From NCBI GenBank assembly GCA_022266195.1, contig WHVY01000001.1, positions 12,648,001 to 12,712,000 of the forward strand: 64,000 bases of DNA, in the 5' to 3' direction. Position numbers and translations under genes: made by a program. The first letter of the stretch is position 1. Each line of letters begins with the position of its first letter. The stretch comes from Tetranychus cinnabarinus (lineage: Eukaryota > Arthropoda > Arachnida > Trombidiformes > Tetranychidae). Under the pieces are notes generated by a model. The model was given only the letters and a program-made list of their open reading frames with translations, had not been told where the DNA came from and ran no database searches. Shown here piece after piece: positions 9,540 through 21,297 of this stretch.

Positions 9540-11170
9540 TTTAAAATTGAAATATAACAGTACATTATAAAATCATGAGAGATGTTTTATTTATCTCAAG
9601 ACTATTCTCAGTCACACAATATTAATGATTGTTTTCCCCTCCTCTATCATTTTGCTTACCTCTCACCTTTTTCGAGCATTTATTTTTTACAAGCATTTTT
9701 CTTGATCATTTTTCGCTTCTTTGCCCCTTTGCCTCTCATCCTCATATTCACCAGCCTAATCTTAGGCAGAAATTTGTTGATACTTTTATTAAACGAATTT
9801 AGAGCCAATAGCACTTTTTTGTATTAAAAATTAACTAAAAAAGGTTACTTTACAAAGCTCACAATTACGGCACAATAGTTACCTGAAAGTTATGTTCATC
9901 CTGTAATCCATGTGGGAGTAATCAAGGTTATTCAAACAATTTAATAGTTTAAGGTAAAAATGAAAATAAGAAACTGTCTACTAACGATGGTTAAGAAATG
10001 AGTAAATCGAGAAACTTGAAATGTTGAAATTAAATTTATTTCATCAATTATTTTATAAAATCATACTCATAATTATAACTAATTATTAACATGGAAATAA
10101 AGCAAACTATAAAACTATCATATTAATGAAATCATAACAATCATAATAAATGCAAAACAAATTGAGTTTCAAGCTCTTGATCAACCCGCATCCAACTTTC
10201 AATTCTAATCGAGAAGTTACATCTCATATTAAATTTAAATCCTATCAATTCATAATTAGTACATTTAATTATTTTACACAATTCACAATAAATTACGAAA
10301 ACTGGAGCTGGTCTCAAGATCGCTGTTGGGAAAATGTAAGATTTTCCTGAGAAATTTTCTTCAACTGCAACATGGTAAAGATCCTTAGCCGGTGATATTT
10401 TTCCTCGTTTGCAAATGCATCCCTGTTATTGGATTGGCGGATTTACTCGTTAAATGAAAAATAATTTAAAATAGCAAAAAAATTAATTGCTGATCATATA
10501 GCTTATTAGAGCGAGCGGTTGATAGTTTACTGCATTTAGTTAACTCATTAAATGCTAAATGCTAACATGTTCGTTCTGTATCGAGAGAGTTAAATGTTTA
10601 GTAGGTTCAGACTTTGGACACAAAAGTTACTAGACTTACTATTGATAACAGGAAAGTCTGAGTGTGCGTTGTGTTTCGGTAAAAGACGATTTGTTTTGTT
10701 GAATTTGAAAATCCATCACCAAAAGTACATCAATATACTATTATATATTATATGTAACACAATATAATATAATATTATCAGAATGCTGGAAATAAAATAA
10801 AAAAAAACTCTTCTTTTTGATAGCGAACGTTGCACTCATATTAGATCTATATAATAGATGGCGTTGTGTAACTGACTGTCAGCTTGTGTTATAGTTTAGT
10901 TTGCTGAGTTTCTTATTGAGTGTAGTGGATGAATTTTGTAAGATTTTTCCATAATTAAGTTTTTTTTTGATTCTCCGATTAGTTTCTGGGTAACCTTAAT
11001 ATAATATTCTTTATTAGTAGTAATTTATCAACTAATTATTTGTGCTTCACATCCGATAGAGCTTGGGGAACTAAGGTATGTTATTACTCTTGTGAGACAG
11101 TTTTTAGTAAACAAATGCGACTCTGACAACCTACTAATCTTCACAACTCTATTTTCCCTTTAAATCAAAG
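9540..11170. other. PP1 3' flank copy and 5' region of Slimb copy 2
   Basis: Bases about 9650-10290 repeat bases 75-720 (for example the shared segment around GGTTACTTTACAAAGCTCAC). From about 10300 to 10840 I recognise nothing. From about 10850 the sequence resembles the leader of Slimb copy 1. A GTATGT at about 11076 could be the donor of a 5' UTR intron ending just before the start codon, but this is unproven. Confidence 0.5.
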
Positions 11171-13387
11171 ATGACGGATATTGATACCGTTAAGGACGAG
11201 GATAGCAAAGTACGTCCATTTTTTCAACAGCAGAAAGAGGATTGTTATAAATTCTTCGAGGCTTGGACCGATCCAGAACAAACAGACTTCATTCAATCTT
11301 TATTAGCCAAAATGTCTCACCACCAGCACAGTCAAATCAACACCTATCTTAGACCCATGTTAAAACGAGATTTTATTTCTCTTCTACCAAGTAAGTTTTT
11401 GGTCTTGTTTCCATGTCATCTTCAGTACTCAATGAAAGACTTGAACTCATGTAAACATAATTTATTTACTTTTTACAGAGAAAGGTCTTGATCATGTTGC
11501 AGAGACTATTTTATCTTATCTTGATGCTGATTCACTTAGATGTGCTGAACTAGTTTGCCGCGAATGGTATCGTGTTATATCAGAAGGAATGCTATGGAGA
11601 AAATTAATAGAAAACAAAGTTAAAACTGATCCTTTATGGAAAGGCCTGGCTAGACGTAGAGGATGGTATGTGTCACAAAAAATTAAATTTGTCCATCGCT
11701 CGTTCTGCCACCTATCAAAATATATCAACGAAATGATTTTGTTGGGTTAAATGATTATTATTGATGTTCGTTGTTAACAATATTCGTCAATATTAACCCC
11801 ACACGATGAAATAGGCATCTGAGACGTGATGTCAATACAATTCCCTGTCACCATGTTTTAGAAGCAAAACTAATTCTTATCTTTTTTTACAGGATCCGGT
11901 ACCTTTTCAAGCCAGCTCCCGGTGAACAACATCCTAATCATCTTTTCTACCATAGACTGTTTCCTAATATAATTAGAGACATCGAAAATACTGAAAGCAA
12001 TTGGAGGGGAGGGAGACATAATTTACAACGTATTAACTGCCGTAGTGAAAGCAGTAAAGGAGTTTACTGTTTACAATATGATGACCAAAAAATTGTCAGT
12101 GGTCTTCGTGATAATACAATAAAAATATGGGACCGAAATACACTTGAGTGCACAAATGTAATAATCTACAAAATTATCTGCTAAATAATCTAACAATATT
12201 ATTAATAATATTTCATTCTTAATTTGTTTTAGGTTCTAACGGGACATACTGGCTCAGTTTTGTGTCTACAGTTTGATGATAAAGTAATTGTAAGTGGATC
12301 TAGTGATGCTACTGTCAGAGTGTGGAACGTCGAAGGAGGTCAACCAGTCAACACATTAATACATCATTGTGAAGCCGTTCTTCATCTACGTTTCAACAAT
12401 GGACTTATGGTCACTTGTTCAAAAGACAGATCTATTGCTGTTTGGGAAATGGTATCACCAAGTGATATAACTTTAAAAAGAGTATTAGTAGGTCATAGAG
12501 CAGCTGTTAATGTTGTTGACTTTGATGAAAAATATATTGTTTCTGCTTCTGGAGACCGAACTATTAAAATTTGGAATACTTCTAACTGTGAATTTGTAAG
12601 AACTCTCAGTGGACATAAGAGAGGAATAGCTTGTCTACAATACAGAGAGAATTTAGTTGTTTCTGGTAGTTCTGACAACACTATACGGTTAGTATATTTA
12701 TTGATGCTACTTTGACTTGCATTTTATAAATCATGACTCAACAATTTTATATTTTCTTTTTAGTTTATGGGACATCGAATCAGGTACATCATTGCGTGTT
12801 TTAGAAGGCCATGAAGAGCTTGTTAGATGTATTAGATTTGATAATAAAAGAATAGTGAGTGGAGCTTATGATGGGTAAGTCTGAACTTTTTTCGATCTAC
12901 TTTCATTTCGTGTGTTTAATAATGTATTATGTGATCTAATATTTCTTTTGTTTCTTTCTGCAACAGTAAAATCAAAGTATGGGATTTAGCGGCTGCATTG
13001 GATCCTCGAACACCTAATGCATCTTTATGCTTACAAACTCTAATCAAGCACACAGGCAGAGTATTCCGTCTACAGTTCGATGAATTCCAAATAGTGAGCA
13101 GTTCTCATGATGACACAATTCTCATCTGGGACTTTCTTGGACCTGAAGTTCCAATCAATCATTCATCTCAACAAAACTCATCAAATTTATCATCTTCTAG
13201 ATCATGCATTTATCCCGACGCTCCTGCATCTAATCCATCTCAATCTTCACCATCCCGTTCGTTTTTGAACTCGTTCTTAACTCCATCTATTTCTCGTGTA
13301 TCGCCTTCAAGATCTATCTCGATGTGTCCAGCTTCTAGACCTGTAAACTCTATCAATTGTGGTTATTCTCCTCAAGATGAACAATGA
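11171..13387 (+). CDS. slmb: F-box/WD40 protein beta-TrCP (Slimb), copy 2, complete
   Basis: SCF ubiquitin-ligase substrate receptor acting in cytoplasm and nucleus. Exons: 11171-11390, 11479-11665, 11893-12157, 12233-12687, 12764-12874 and 12967-13387. All sites are GT-AG and the lengths sum to 553 codons. Order: N-terminal dimerisation segment (CYKFFEAWTDPEQTDF), F-box (LDHVAETILSYLDADSL), linker with the conserved TDPLW and GLARRRGW, and seven WD40 repeats to DDTILIWDFLGPE. A serine-rich tail of about 85 residues, absent from copy 1, ends DDEQ. The F-box agrees better with the animal family consensus as I recall it, so this is probably the more constrained copy. A 284-base stretch of exon 4 is identical to copy 1, which suggests gene conversion. 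Confidence 0.93.
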
Positions 13388-15040
13388 ATCAAATCATCAT
13401 TTTTCCATTATTTAATATTGGATACAAAGTATCTTTTGTGCCCTTTCTATTACTTGTTCCTTCTGTTTCTGGATGACTTATTTAAATTGGCAATTCCAAT
13501 GACAACCATTATGATAATTTTGAGCCTCAAAGAGAAGCAGCTTGTTGAATTAATTGTAACTCCTTAATCCTTTTAGTTCTATGGATCACAGAAGTTTTCA
13601 GTCAAACTTCAATTAATCTTGGTTAATATTGATTGCAATTTCCACCTCCCGTCTATAGTGTCATAACTTTTAGGAGCATGTAAATTTATTCATAATTTGT
13701 TATGTTGACAGATTACCCAGTGGCTGTCAATCTTGCACCAGTATCTCGTCTCGCGCCCTAACCTTCATCATAATGAGCTATCACATTCACACAATCATAA
13801 ACTTCGCGCATCTATCTGAAATCATTGTTTAAGCCTAACTCGGTTTTGCGTCTCATTCTCTATTCATGTACAGCAGTAAACACCTTTACTACAATCACTT
13901 TTGTTCTTTACCTTATTCATTATCCACAATCATATTTAAGATAATATACCTTTTATTGTAAAACCTGTCCAATAACCTGTTTTACGGAATTAAAAGTGGA
14001 TCCAATGTAATTGTTATGTTCAAATGCTCAAGATGTTTTTAAATATTTAATCTCTTTCTATCCGAAAAACTTTACACTCTAAAGCTGACCAGTAAACCCT
14101 CTCAGATTGTCATCTCGTGGGATTAGCATTTTGGCTATTTTCCTTTGATATTTCGGTGAAATAATCCTTTTACTGATTTAATTTCGAGATTTTTATGTTT
14201 AATTTGATAATTCGTGTATTGAACCGAATTAAAAAGACTATCAGAGTCCTCTAAAACTTAATCCAATTGAAAAAATGACTAAACTAAATTTTTCATTTCA
14301 TTAAGGCCGCTCGTTAAAATCAAGATAACTGTCAATAAATCGGAGTATTGTTGAAATAGACACACATAGGTCAATGTATCAGATCAACTTGTGATCTAAA
14401 ATTTTCAAGCTCGCTGGTGTTTAACTATTAACTAATTAGCATCAACAAATCTTGAAATGACGCAAAAGAAATAAAAACAAGTTATAAACATTAAATTAAC
14501 TTTAGATTGTGTTTTAATATGGTTGATTTAGCTAACCAAGTTGCTCACCTTCAAAGTAATCAAGTGATTATTTAATCATTGAAATAATGACTTCGTAAAA
14601 TTGGTGCTTATTTAATCTTATAAAATTTGTAACTTAAATGAATACACTGTTTTAAATTGGATTAAGGCCATTCAAATGAAGACCATTCAACGCAGTGTAT
14701 TCATTCATTGAATAAGAGATAAAAATTAAATTAGAAATCTTGAAATTTCAATTAAAAATTTATTGATTAAAAGGATTAAAATCAACCGACAATTGTCGCT
14801 AGCATCACAGTGGGTTAAAATTATAAATTAATTGTCACGTTTCTCTGTTGCATTAAGTGCATTGATCTGAACAATATTTTGCTCAATTCATGTACCAATA
14901 CATGTTTTCATGTAGGATCGTAGTATCAAATTAAAAATCTTGCTAAAAAAGTAATTCTTTGAAATAATTAAGTTATGCAAATTGAGATGAATGAACCTTT
15001 CAATTCGCAAGGTTGTATTCTCATACATTGGCATCAATGA
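13388..15040. other. Intergenic, 3' UTR of Slimb copy 2
   Basis: No coding potential seen. An AATAAA occurs near 14470 and, for the opposite-strand gene, TTTATT near 14759. A short imperfect inverted repeat (AATGAATACACTG near 14637, CAGTGTATTCATT near 14693) is present, with a loop of about 45 bases. Confidence 0.5.
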
Positions 15041-15997
15041 TCAAGAAGATTTGCTCTTGAATGTGTCCATCATTTGATTTGATCGAGCCACCGAACAAAG
15101 ATGGTAAAATGATTTGAGTGGAAGTGTGTGTCTCAACCAAATTAAAAAGTAAAATACTTTAGGTAACACTAAGACGGATTGGTTGGTTCGAAGAGCGATC
15201 ACAATTTTGTCAGCAACATAATCAGATTTCAAGATGGGGAATAGGAATCCTCTGACACCATCAAACATACCCGTATCAATGAAAAATGGACAGATAACCG
15301 TAAAATTGATTCCATCATAACCTGCAGCATTGAGTTCACACGCCAAGCATTCTTGGAGCATATTAACAGCGGCTTTGGATGCATTATAATCAGCCATGCG
15401 AGTAGTTCCGATGAAAGAGGCCACCGAAGCCAATGTTACGATATGCCCATGATTTATTGACATCATATCAGGTAAGAATGCTTGATTGATCCAGTAATTC
15501 GCAAAAACATTCACACCATATGTTCGATTAACATCTTCTGGGGTCAATGAAAAGAATGATTTACCTGAAACAACACCAGCATTGTTGATTAAAATAGTAA
15601 CAGAGCCAACATCTTGTTTCACTTGTTGAGCTACTTTTTTGATTGCTGCATAATCGGAGACATCAGTAACATAAGTGAAAATATTGGTTGATCCATCAGA
15701 TCGGGTTTTAGCAATAGAAGCAGTTTGTTCCAAAGCATCAGAATTGATATCGATTAGTACCAAAGAGGCAACCTTGTTGACCAGTTTTAGCGCTATAAGA
15801 CGACCCAATCCATTTCCGGCACCTGTTATAAGGACAACTTCCTCGGAAATATCTTTAAGGCGCCATGAAGACGGTATGAAGAAGAGAACAATTCCAAGTA
15901 AAAGTTGATAAAGTGTACAATATACATTTCGGAATGCATCAGCTAGAGTCCAATTTGATGGACGATGAGTGTGGTTGTTATTATTGTTGTTGTTCAT
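15041..15997 (-). CDS. Short-chain dehydrogenase/reductase, SDR16C type (RDH10/epidermal RDH-like)
   Basis: Single-exon gene of 318 residues. SDR16C enzymes are membrane-bound NAD(P)-dependent oxidoreductases acting on retinoids or steroids. A run of seven asparagines follows Met1. A hydrophobic segment at about 26-43 should anchor it in the ER or lipid-droplet membrane. The cofactor motif TGAGNGLG is at 58-65, NNAG at 138-141, the catalytic Ser at about 191, and YNASK with Tyr204 and Lys208. The C-terminal segment CPFFIDTGMFDG is typical of this subgroup. The substrate cannot be told from sequence. The first ATG fits the usual length of about 300-340 residues. Confidence 0.88.
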   Translation of the reverse strand: MNNNNNNNHTHRPSNWTLADAFRNVYCTLYQLLLGIVLFFIPSSWRLKDISEEVVLITGAGNGLGRLIALKLVNKVASLVLIDINSDALEQTASIAKTRSDGSTNIFTYVTDVSDYAAIKKVAQQVKQDVGSVTILINNAGVVSGKSFFSLTPEDVNRTYGVNVFANYWINQAFLPDMMSINHGHIVTLASVASFIGTTRMADYNASKAAVNMLQECLACELNAAGYDGINFTVICPFFIDTGMFDGVRGFLFPILKSDYVADKIVIALRTNQSVLVLPKVFYFLIWLRHTLPLKSFYHLCSVARSNQMMDTFKSKSS

Positions 15998-18373
15998 TTT
16001 GCAAACAGGCTGATAAACACACCAAGCTATAATAACAGAGTAAAACTAAATTTCCATAAAAATTTGTTTAATAAACAGATTAAAACCAATTTCTGGATAA
16101 GGACGGATGTTGTAGACAGAGCAATGATCACATTTAAACCAAGAGAATTAAAACACAACAAGATATATCCGTTAATCAGTTACAGTAACTTGAAATTAGA
16201 TCAAGAGTGAACACTCTCAAAGATGGTGATACTTAATTGTAAATAACTGAGAAGCAGCTATGTAAGCCGTGATACGTGAGAAGAGGCACAAAAAAAGGAG
16301 GGAATGAAAACAAGAAGACAGGCCTAGGAATGAGATAAGCAGTAAAATGAGGAGTCAGAGTTTAAAAAAAGGGTTCAAGGGTTAAGTTTAAGAAAAACCA
16401 GTAAACAAATATTTAAGCTTAAACAAGTTGAAACCTTTCCATTAGCCTAGTCAGCAGAAGTGGTAAAAATCATCATGTTAACATGACTGACACAATCATT
16501 GATTTTCATTTTTCAACCAATTTAGCCATCAGCAATTGAATTCATAGTCATTTAGCTAATATGTTTTTAATTTACTTTCAACAAGCTCTTACAAAAGTGA
16601 TATTAAAAAAAAGCAAAGACAAGTGAGAAAAGAAAGGAAAGGAAAAAACGAGTGAATGGATGATAGGGTTTAGAGCGAGCAAAAAACCATTCAAGCTGCT
16701 CTTTAGAGACAAATCCTTGAAAAAATATAATCGACAAATTGTCTCGTTTCATTTCAAGAGAACCTGATTAAAAGTGAATAATTTCAGTCTTCAGTTATCT
16801 GTAAATTGTCCTTCTTTCACACACTTTTAATTCATTGCTCCTTCCAATCATTTCAAGTTACATTCAATTTTAAGGCCATAATCATCGTTTTATACAATGT
16901 TGCCTTTTCTATCCAAATAATGATTCAATTTTTCCCAGAGTTGATCAATAAATTTTAAAGCAATAATCAATTTTGAATGCTTCTGTTAACAATCATTATT
17001 TCATCCTTTCATTGTGCCAAGCTTACAATGGCTTTGCTCAAACAAGTGTTTAATCAAACATGAAGCTCTGTTAAGCCTCGTAATTTCGATAAAGAGGATC
17101 TGCAAATGAATAGGGAAAATCGCATGTTGAAATTTTCTACTGTTATGAACTTTTTCAGGTATTTTGAGAGATTTCAGGTTCATTGAGATGTACATTCAGT
17201 CGTGTTTTTTGCATATCGAAGAAGCTAACTAAGCCTATTGTAAGCCAGCTGTTAGATTAAAATAACAAATGCAATTATAGTTAGTTAAATAAGTAATCAA
17301 ACAAAATTCAAATCGGTTCCAGGTATCATGATTACTTTCTTTAAGTTTACTATCACAAATATCTATCCGAAAGAAAAGTTTATTTTGATTTTGAAGTTTG
17401 AAAATGAAATCTCTTGATCTACTTTTTTTATTAATTATGCTAAAGGCACTCAAGTTTAGGGACTCAAGGTTACTTACAGAGCATAATCAGAAACTCTGTT
17501 TAACTCACTGTTAGTTTTAAATGAAATGTAACATGTGAGATTTATTTTGTTAATATAGTGACTGAAATCCTCAGACATGATGACAGTTTTATTAATTGAA
17601 TTGTGTGTTCACCTTTTAACAAATCTTCCGGTTGCTAAATCAAAGGTTCATTGTTTGTGAATATGTCTTCTCCCCTTCTTCCTTTCTTTCTTTTTTTACT
17701 CCCCTCCAAACCTCTACCTTGGTTTTACTGTGGATTACTGTGTAAATTCAATTTTTAGATCATGTATATTTCAAGGTATATTTAATACACTAAACTGATT
17801 AAGTGTGTGATAATTTACATCTTGGATTAATTTTAAGCTTTTACCGCTCCAACTAAATCAGCAATTAACTCCTCCCTATCCGTGTTTTCCTACAGAATCT
17901 CATCTCTTTTACAACACTTTAGACATGGTTTACCTGGTTTACTGTTTAGTAAACAGTGTTTACTTTTATTCCTTTTATTCAAGTTTTAATATCTAATCTT
18001 TTTTCTCTTGTTTTATATTCTTCATCATAATTTTATTCAATTCATCAATTGTCCAACTCAATATGCATAATAAATCAACTACCAAACCAAAGTGTTTAGT
18101 GAAAAGGCTTTGTGTTTTCCTTTAGTTGGAATTGCTCAGCTTACTGGAAATCTCAAAAAATAGTCTTCTTGTGCTAAACATAAACTTAAAGAATGGCTAA
18201 CCTTGGATTTGTGATCATTTAATTGTGTGTATTGGTCCTGATTATCTATTGCTAGTAAATCTACTTCTTATACATACACCAATTAGATAATTTGGATCTC
18301 AAAGTGTCAGTGAAAACAATCATTCCAGGTTACAAAGAAACCTAATAATTGTCTTTCAAAGCTTGTTTCAACT
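15998..18373. other. Intergenic region between divergent SDR and RASSF genes
   Basis: About 2.4 kb of AT-rich sequence shared by two divergent genes. I see only short, unconserved ORFs and purine-rich patches (16290-16660). No repeats or RNA genes were recognised. It probably holds both promoters and 5' UTRs. Confidence 0.5.
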
Positions 18374-20061
18374 ATGTCAACTGGTAATAGTACTGGTATA
18401 GGAGACTCTAATAGTGATGTCAAAGAAGACAAACTGGAAAAATCTCCATCTCTTGGTTCTAATCAATCATTTGGTCGCCAATCTGTTATTGGTAATTTAA
18501 ACAATTGGATCAATGATCTCAGCTCAGGTGCTTTATTCCAAGGGTTAAGTTTTCTTAATTTTCGACGACGAGGATCTCGTGGTTCTACCAGCTCATCATC
18601 AACGTTGTCACCTTTTTTTGCTCGATCTGCATCTTATTCGGCTAACACCTCAGGAAGTGCACCAACTGATAATGTAACAGACGGCAGAAAACAAGAAGTA
18701 AGACTAGGCTGGTCTTCTGAGGAAGAAGTGGATGGTTTCATGGGAAAAACTTCTGCTAAATTTTTGAATGGAACATTGATTCCTACTCTTAAAACCAAAG
18801 AAATAATCGAGCTAGATAACTTTGGAGTTGTCGAGGTTGAAAATCTAGAGTTAGGAGTAGGTCATAAATTTGAGGTGAGAACTGAATTATTTTTTAATTA
18901 TTTTAATATCTTGAATTAATGCTTGATACTCAATGAATGGTCTTATTTTTATTTAAATGTTTTTTTCCTTTTTATATACAGCTTTATGAACTAAAAGCTC
19001 CAACCTGGTGTGACAGCTGTTCACAATTTATTTGGACTCCTGTTGTGTATGACTCTAAAAATACATCCATACGGATCGTTTCTCCCTTCTCAAAGACCAT
19101 CCAATGTACTAATTGTAAATATACTTGTCATATCAGATGTCGATCTCTAGTTAGAATAGACTGCAAAGGTAATGCTGAGTCTCCAGCCACAGATATTTCT
19201 CCTGTATCTACTCCGGATGAAACGAAAAGCAATATCTGTGATGATCCTAAAATTGAAGAAACTGAACAAAGTAATAACGAATCACCTACAAAAGAAAAGC
19301 AAGAAGAAACAGTTTGCCCCATTAAAGACGAACCTGCATCCGAGGAGCCTTGTAAACCTGAAGCAGAATCAAATGACTCGGAATCACTTGAAGATCAAGC
19401 AAAACTTGTGCAAGAATTATCCCAAAAAATAATTGAATACAATGAGAGATTGAAAAAACTTGGCTCTGGTTTAGGCCTAACATTGCTAGATGGGAAATCA
19501 TTTCGTGGTTTTCTTCGTGTTCATTTAAATTTAACCAGACCTATCAATGTAGTTGCTGGGACTCGCCCTCCTTCCATTTATGATATAATTAATGAAGAAG
19601 AACAAGTATGTCGACGAACGCTCACTTCATTTTACATGCCTCGGAATACTGTGAAAAATATACACATTACCAGTGAATATACTAGCTTGGACGTAATAAA
19701 AGCGATGTTAAAAAAGTTCAAAGTTGTCGATAACCCACAGAAGTTTGCTCTCTACCGCCGATATCCTGATGAAAGAGGTGAATCCGTCTTGAAAAGAATT
19801 GGTGATAATGATTATCCACTTCGAATAGCCCTTGATTGGTGTGATTGGCAGGAAAGACAAGTTGTTCTGCAAGAAAACGACACTGCTGATATTGTTTGGG
19901 ACGCTTTCCTTTTACCAGAACTAAATAATTTTCTAATCATGTTAGATCGAGAAGAGCAAGAACATCTCAGCCAATTACGCCTAAAATATGATTGCCTTCG
20001 ATCAGAATTAAATCGCTATATTCAGCTCCAAGAAATTCAAGAACAAGGAATTCTGGTTTAA
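18374..20061 (+). CDS. Rassf: Ras-association domain protein, RASSF1/RASSF5 type
   Basis: Scaffold linking Ras-like GTPases to Hippo/MST kinases. Exons 18374-18874 and 18982-20061, 526 residues. The N-terminal part is low-complexity and Ser-rich. A C1-type zinc finger lies at about 164-228, beginning at the exon junction (HKFE|LYELKAPTWCDSC) and ending CTNCKYTCHIRCRSLVRIDC. An acidic linker and a short coiled-coil-like stretch follow. The RA domain runs from about 340 (FRGFLRVHLNLTRP) to about 455, and a C-terminal SARAH helix is at about 475-520 (LPELNNFLIMLDREEQEHL). The domain order C1-RA-SARAH is that of RASSF1 and NORE1. An AATAAA at 20359 could end the transcript. Confidence 0.93.
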
Positions 20062-21297
20062 AAGATTTTGATCAACTACGCAACAATTAACAAGCAGGTT
20101 TTGTGAAAACTTCAAATCGTCGAAAGGAAAATTGTTCATCGATTTTGACTTATAATTCAACAATTCATATCAAAAATCAACTTTAATTTCATTTACATCT
20201 CATTTACAATTGTATATTTACAATATCTAGCTATTTAGGTATTCAAAGGAAAACTTAGATAATTTTATAAACATAGCTAAATTTACATTTGGATAAATTA
20301 AGTCAGGGACTCGACCTGACACAGCTCAGCCTATTTGTTTTAATATGAAACAATATTTAATAAATACATTTCAAAAAATTCAATTGTTTTGTTTGTCCTT
20401 AATTAGAATGGGTTTAGTTTATTCCACTGGTAAACTCACATAACCTTTACTGCTGTTTAACCTTTCCTGCTAATTCAGCGAAAGGAAAATGAAGAAACAT
20501 CCTTTCCCATTATGGATTTCAAATAAAAAATGACAAACTAAACGATTCACTTTTTACCATCAAAAACCAGGAAGTATCTTGGTGAAGGTAAAATTTCATG
20601 TTTAATATAGCGAGCATCATATTCTTGATTTCCTTCAATTAACTTGAAATAATTTGTAATGGTAATCAAGGAGCTCAAATTATTCAGTATTCCAATAAGG
20701 CATAGCCAATAAAATGTGACACCAGACTCAAATTGATTCAGACTTAAAGAAAATTAAGATAATATTTAATTTTGAAATAAGGATAAAAGACAATGTCAGG
20801 CTGACCCACAAATTTTGGCCCTACTATCGTTCACCAGTAAGCGGTGTCAATCCATGCCTCAACAATTTTCTTGTTAAAAAAATACCCGTACTCACAGGGT
20901 GTTTAGGGTAATAAATAACCAAAAAATAGGCCAAAAAATAACAGTTTATTTCAATTAATTTTTGAATAAACTTGAGACACTTGATTCCCGTTGTCTCACA
21001 CAATAATAAGTTATTAAGGACAGAGTCAGAGTTTTATTACAGACCACAGAGTCACCTACTTCAGAAAAGAAAAACACAAAAAATCAGCTGATTGATTCGT
21101 AGACTATTTTAAATCAAAATTGTGATTATTTTTCAATATGTTCAATTTTTGGTTTTGAATTTAAATTTTGATTTGTGAAATTTGTTTTGCTTCTCGAGAA
21201 AGATCCTTCAGTGACACTCAACTAGGAAGTTAATTTTAGAAAATCTTATCAGATGTTTATCTTTCTTGCAAGATAATTTTATCTAATTATTTTACAA
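20062..21297. other. 3' UTR of RASSF and promoter region of MOGS
   Basis: AATAAA at 20359 fits the RASSF polyadenylation signal. The rest, about 20400-21297, holds no ORF or repeat that I recognise. Confidence 0.5.

Noticed and set aside
14637..14712. Inverted repeat in the intergenic region as a MITE
   Set aside because: Arms are only about 13 bases, with no second copy seen in the window.
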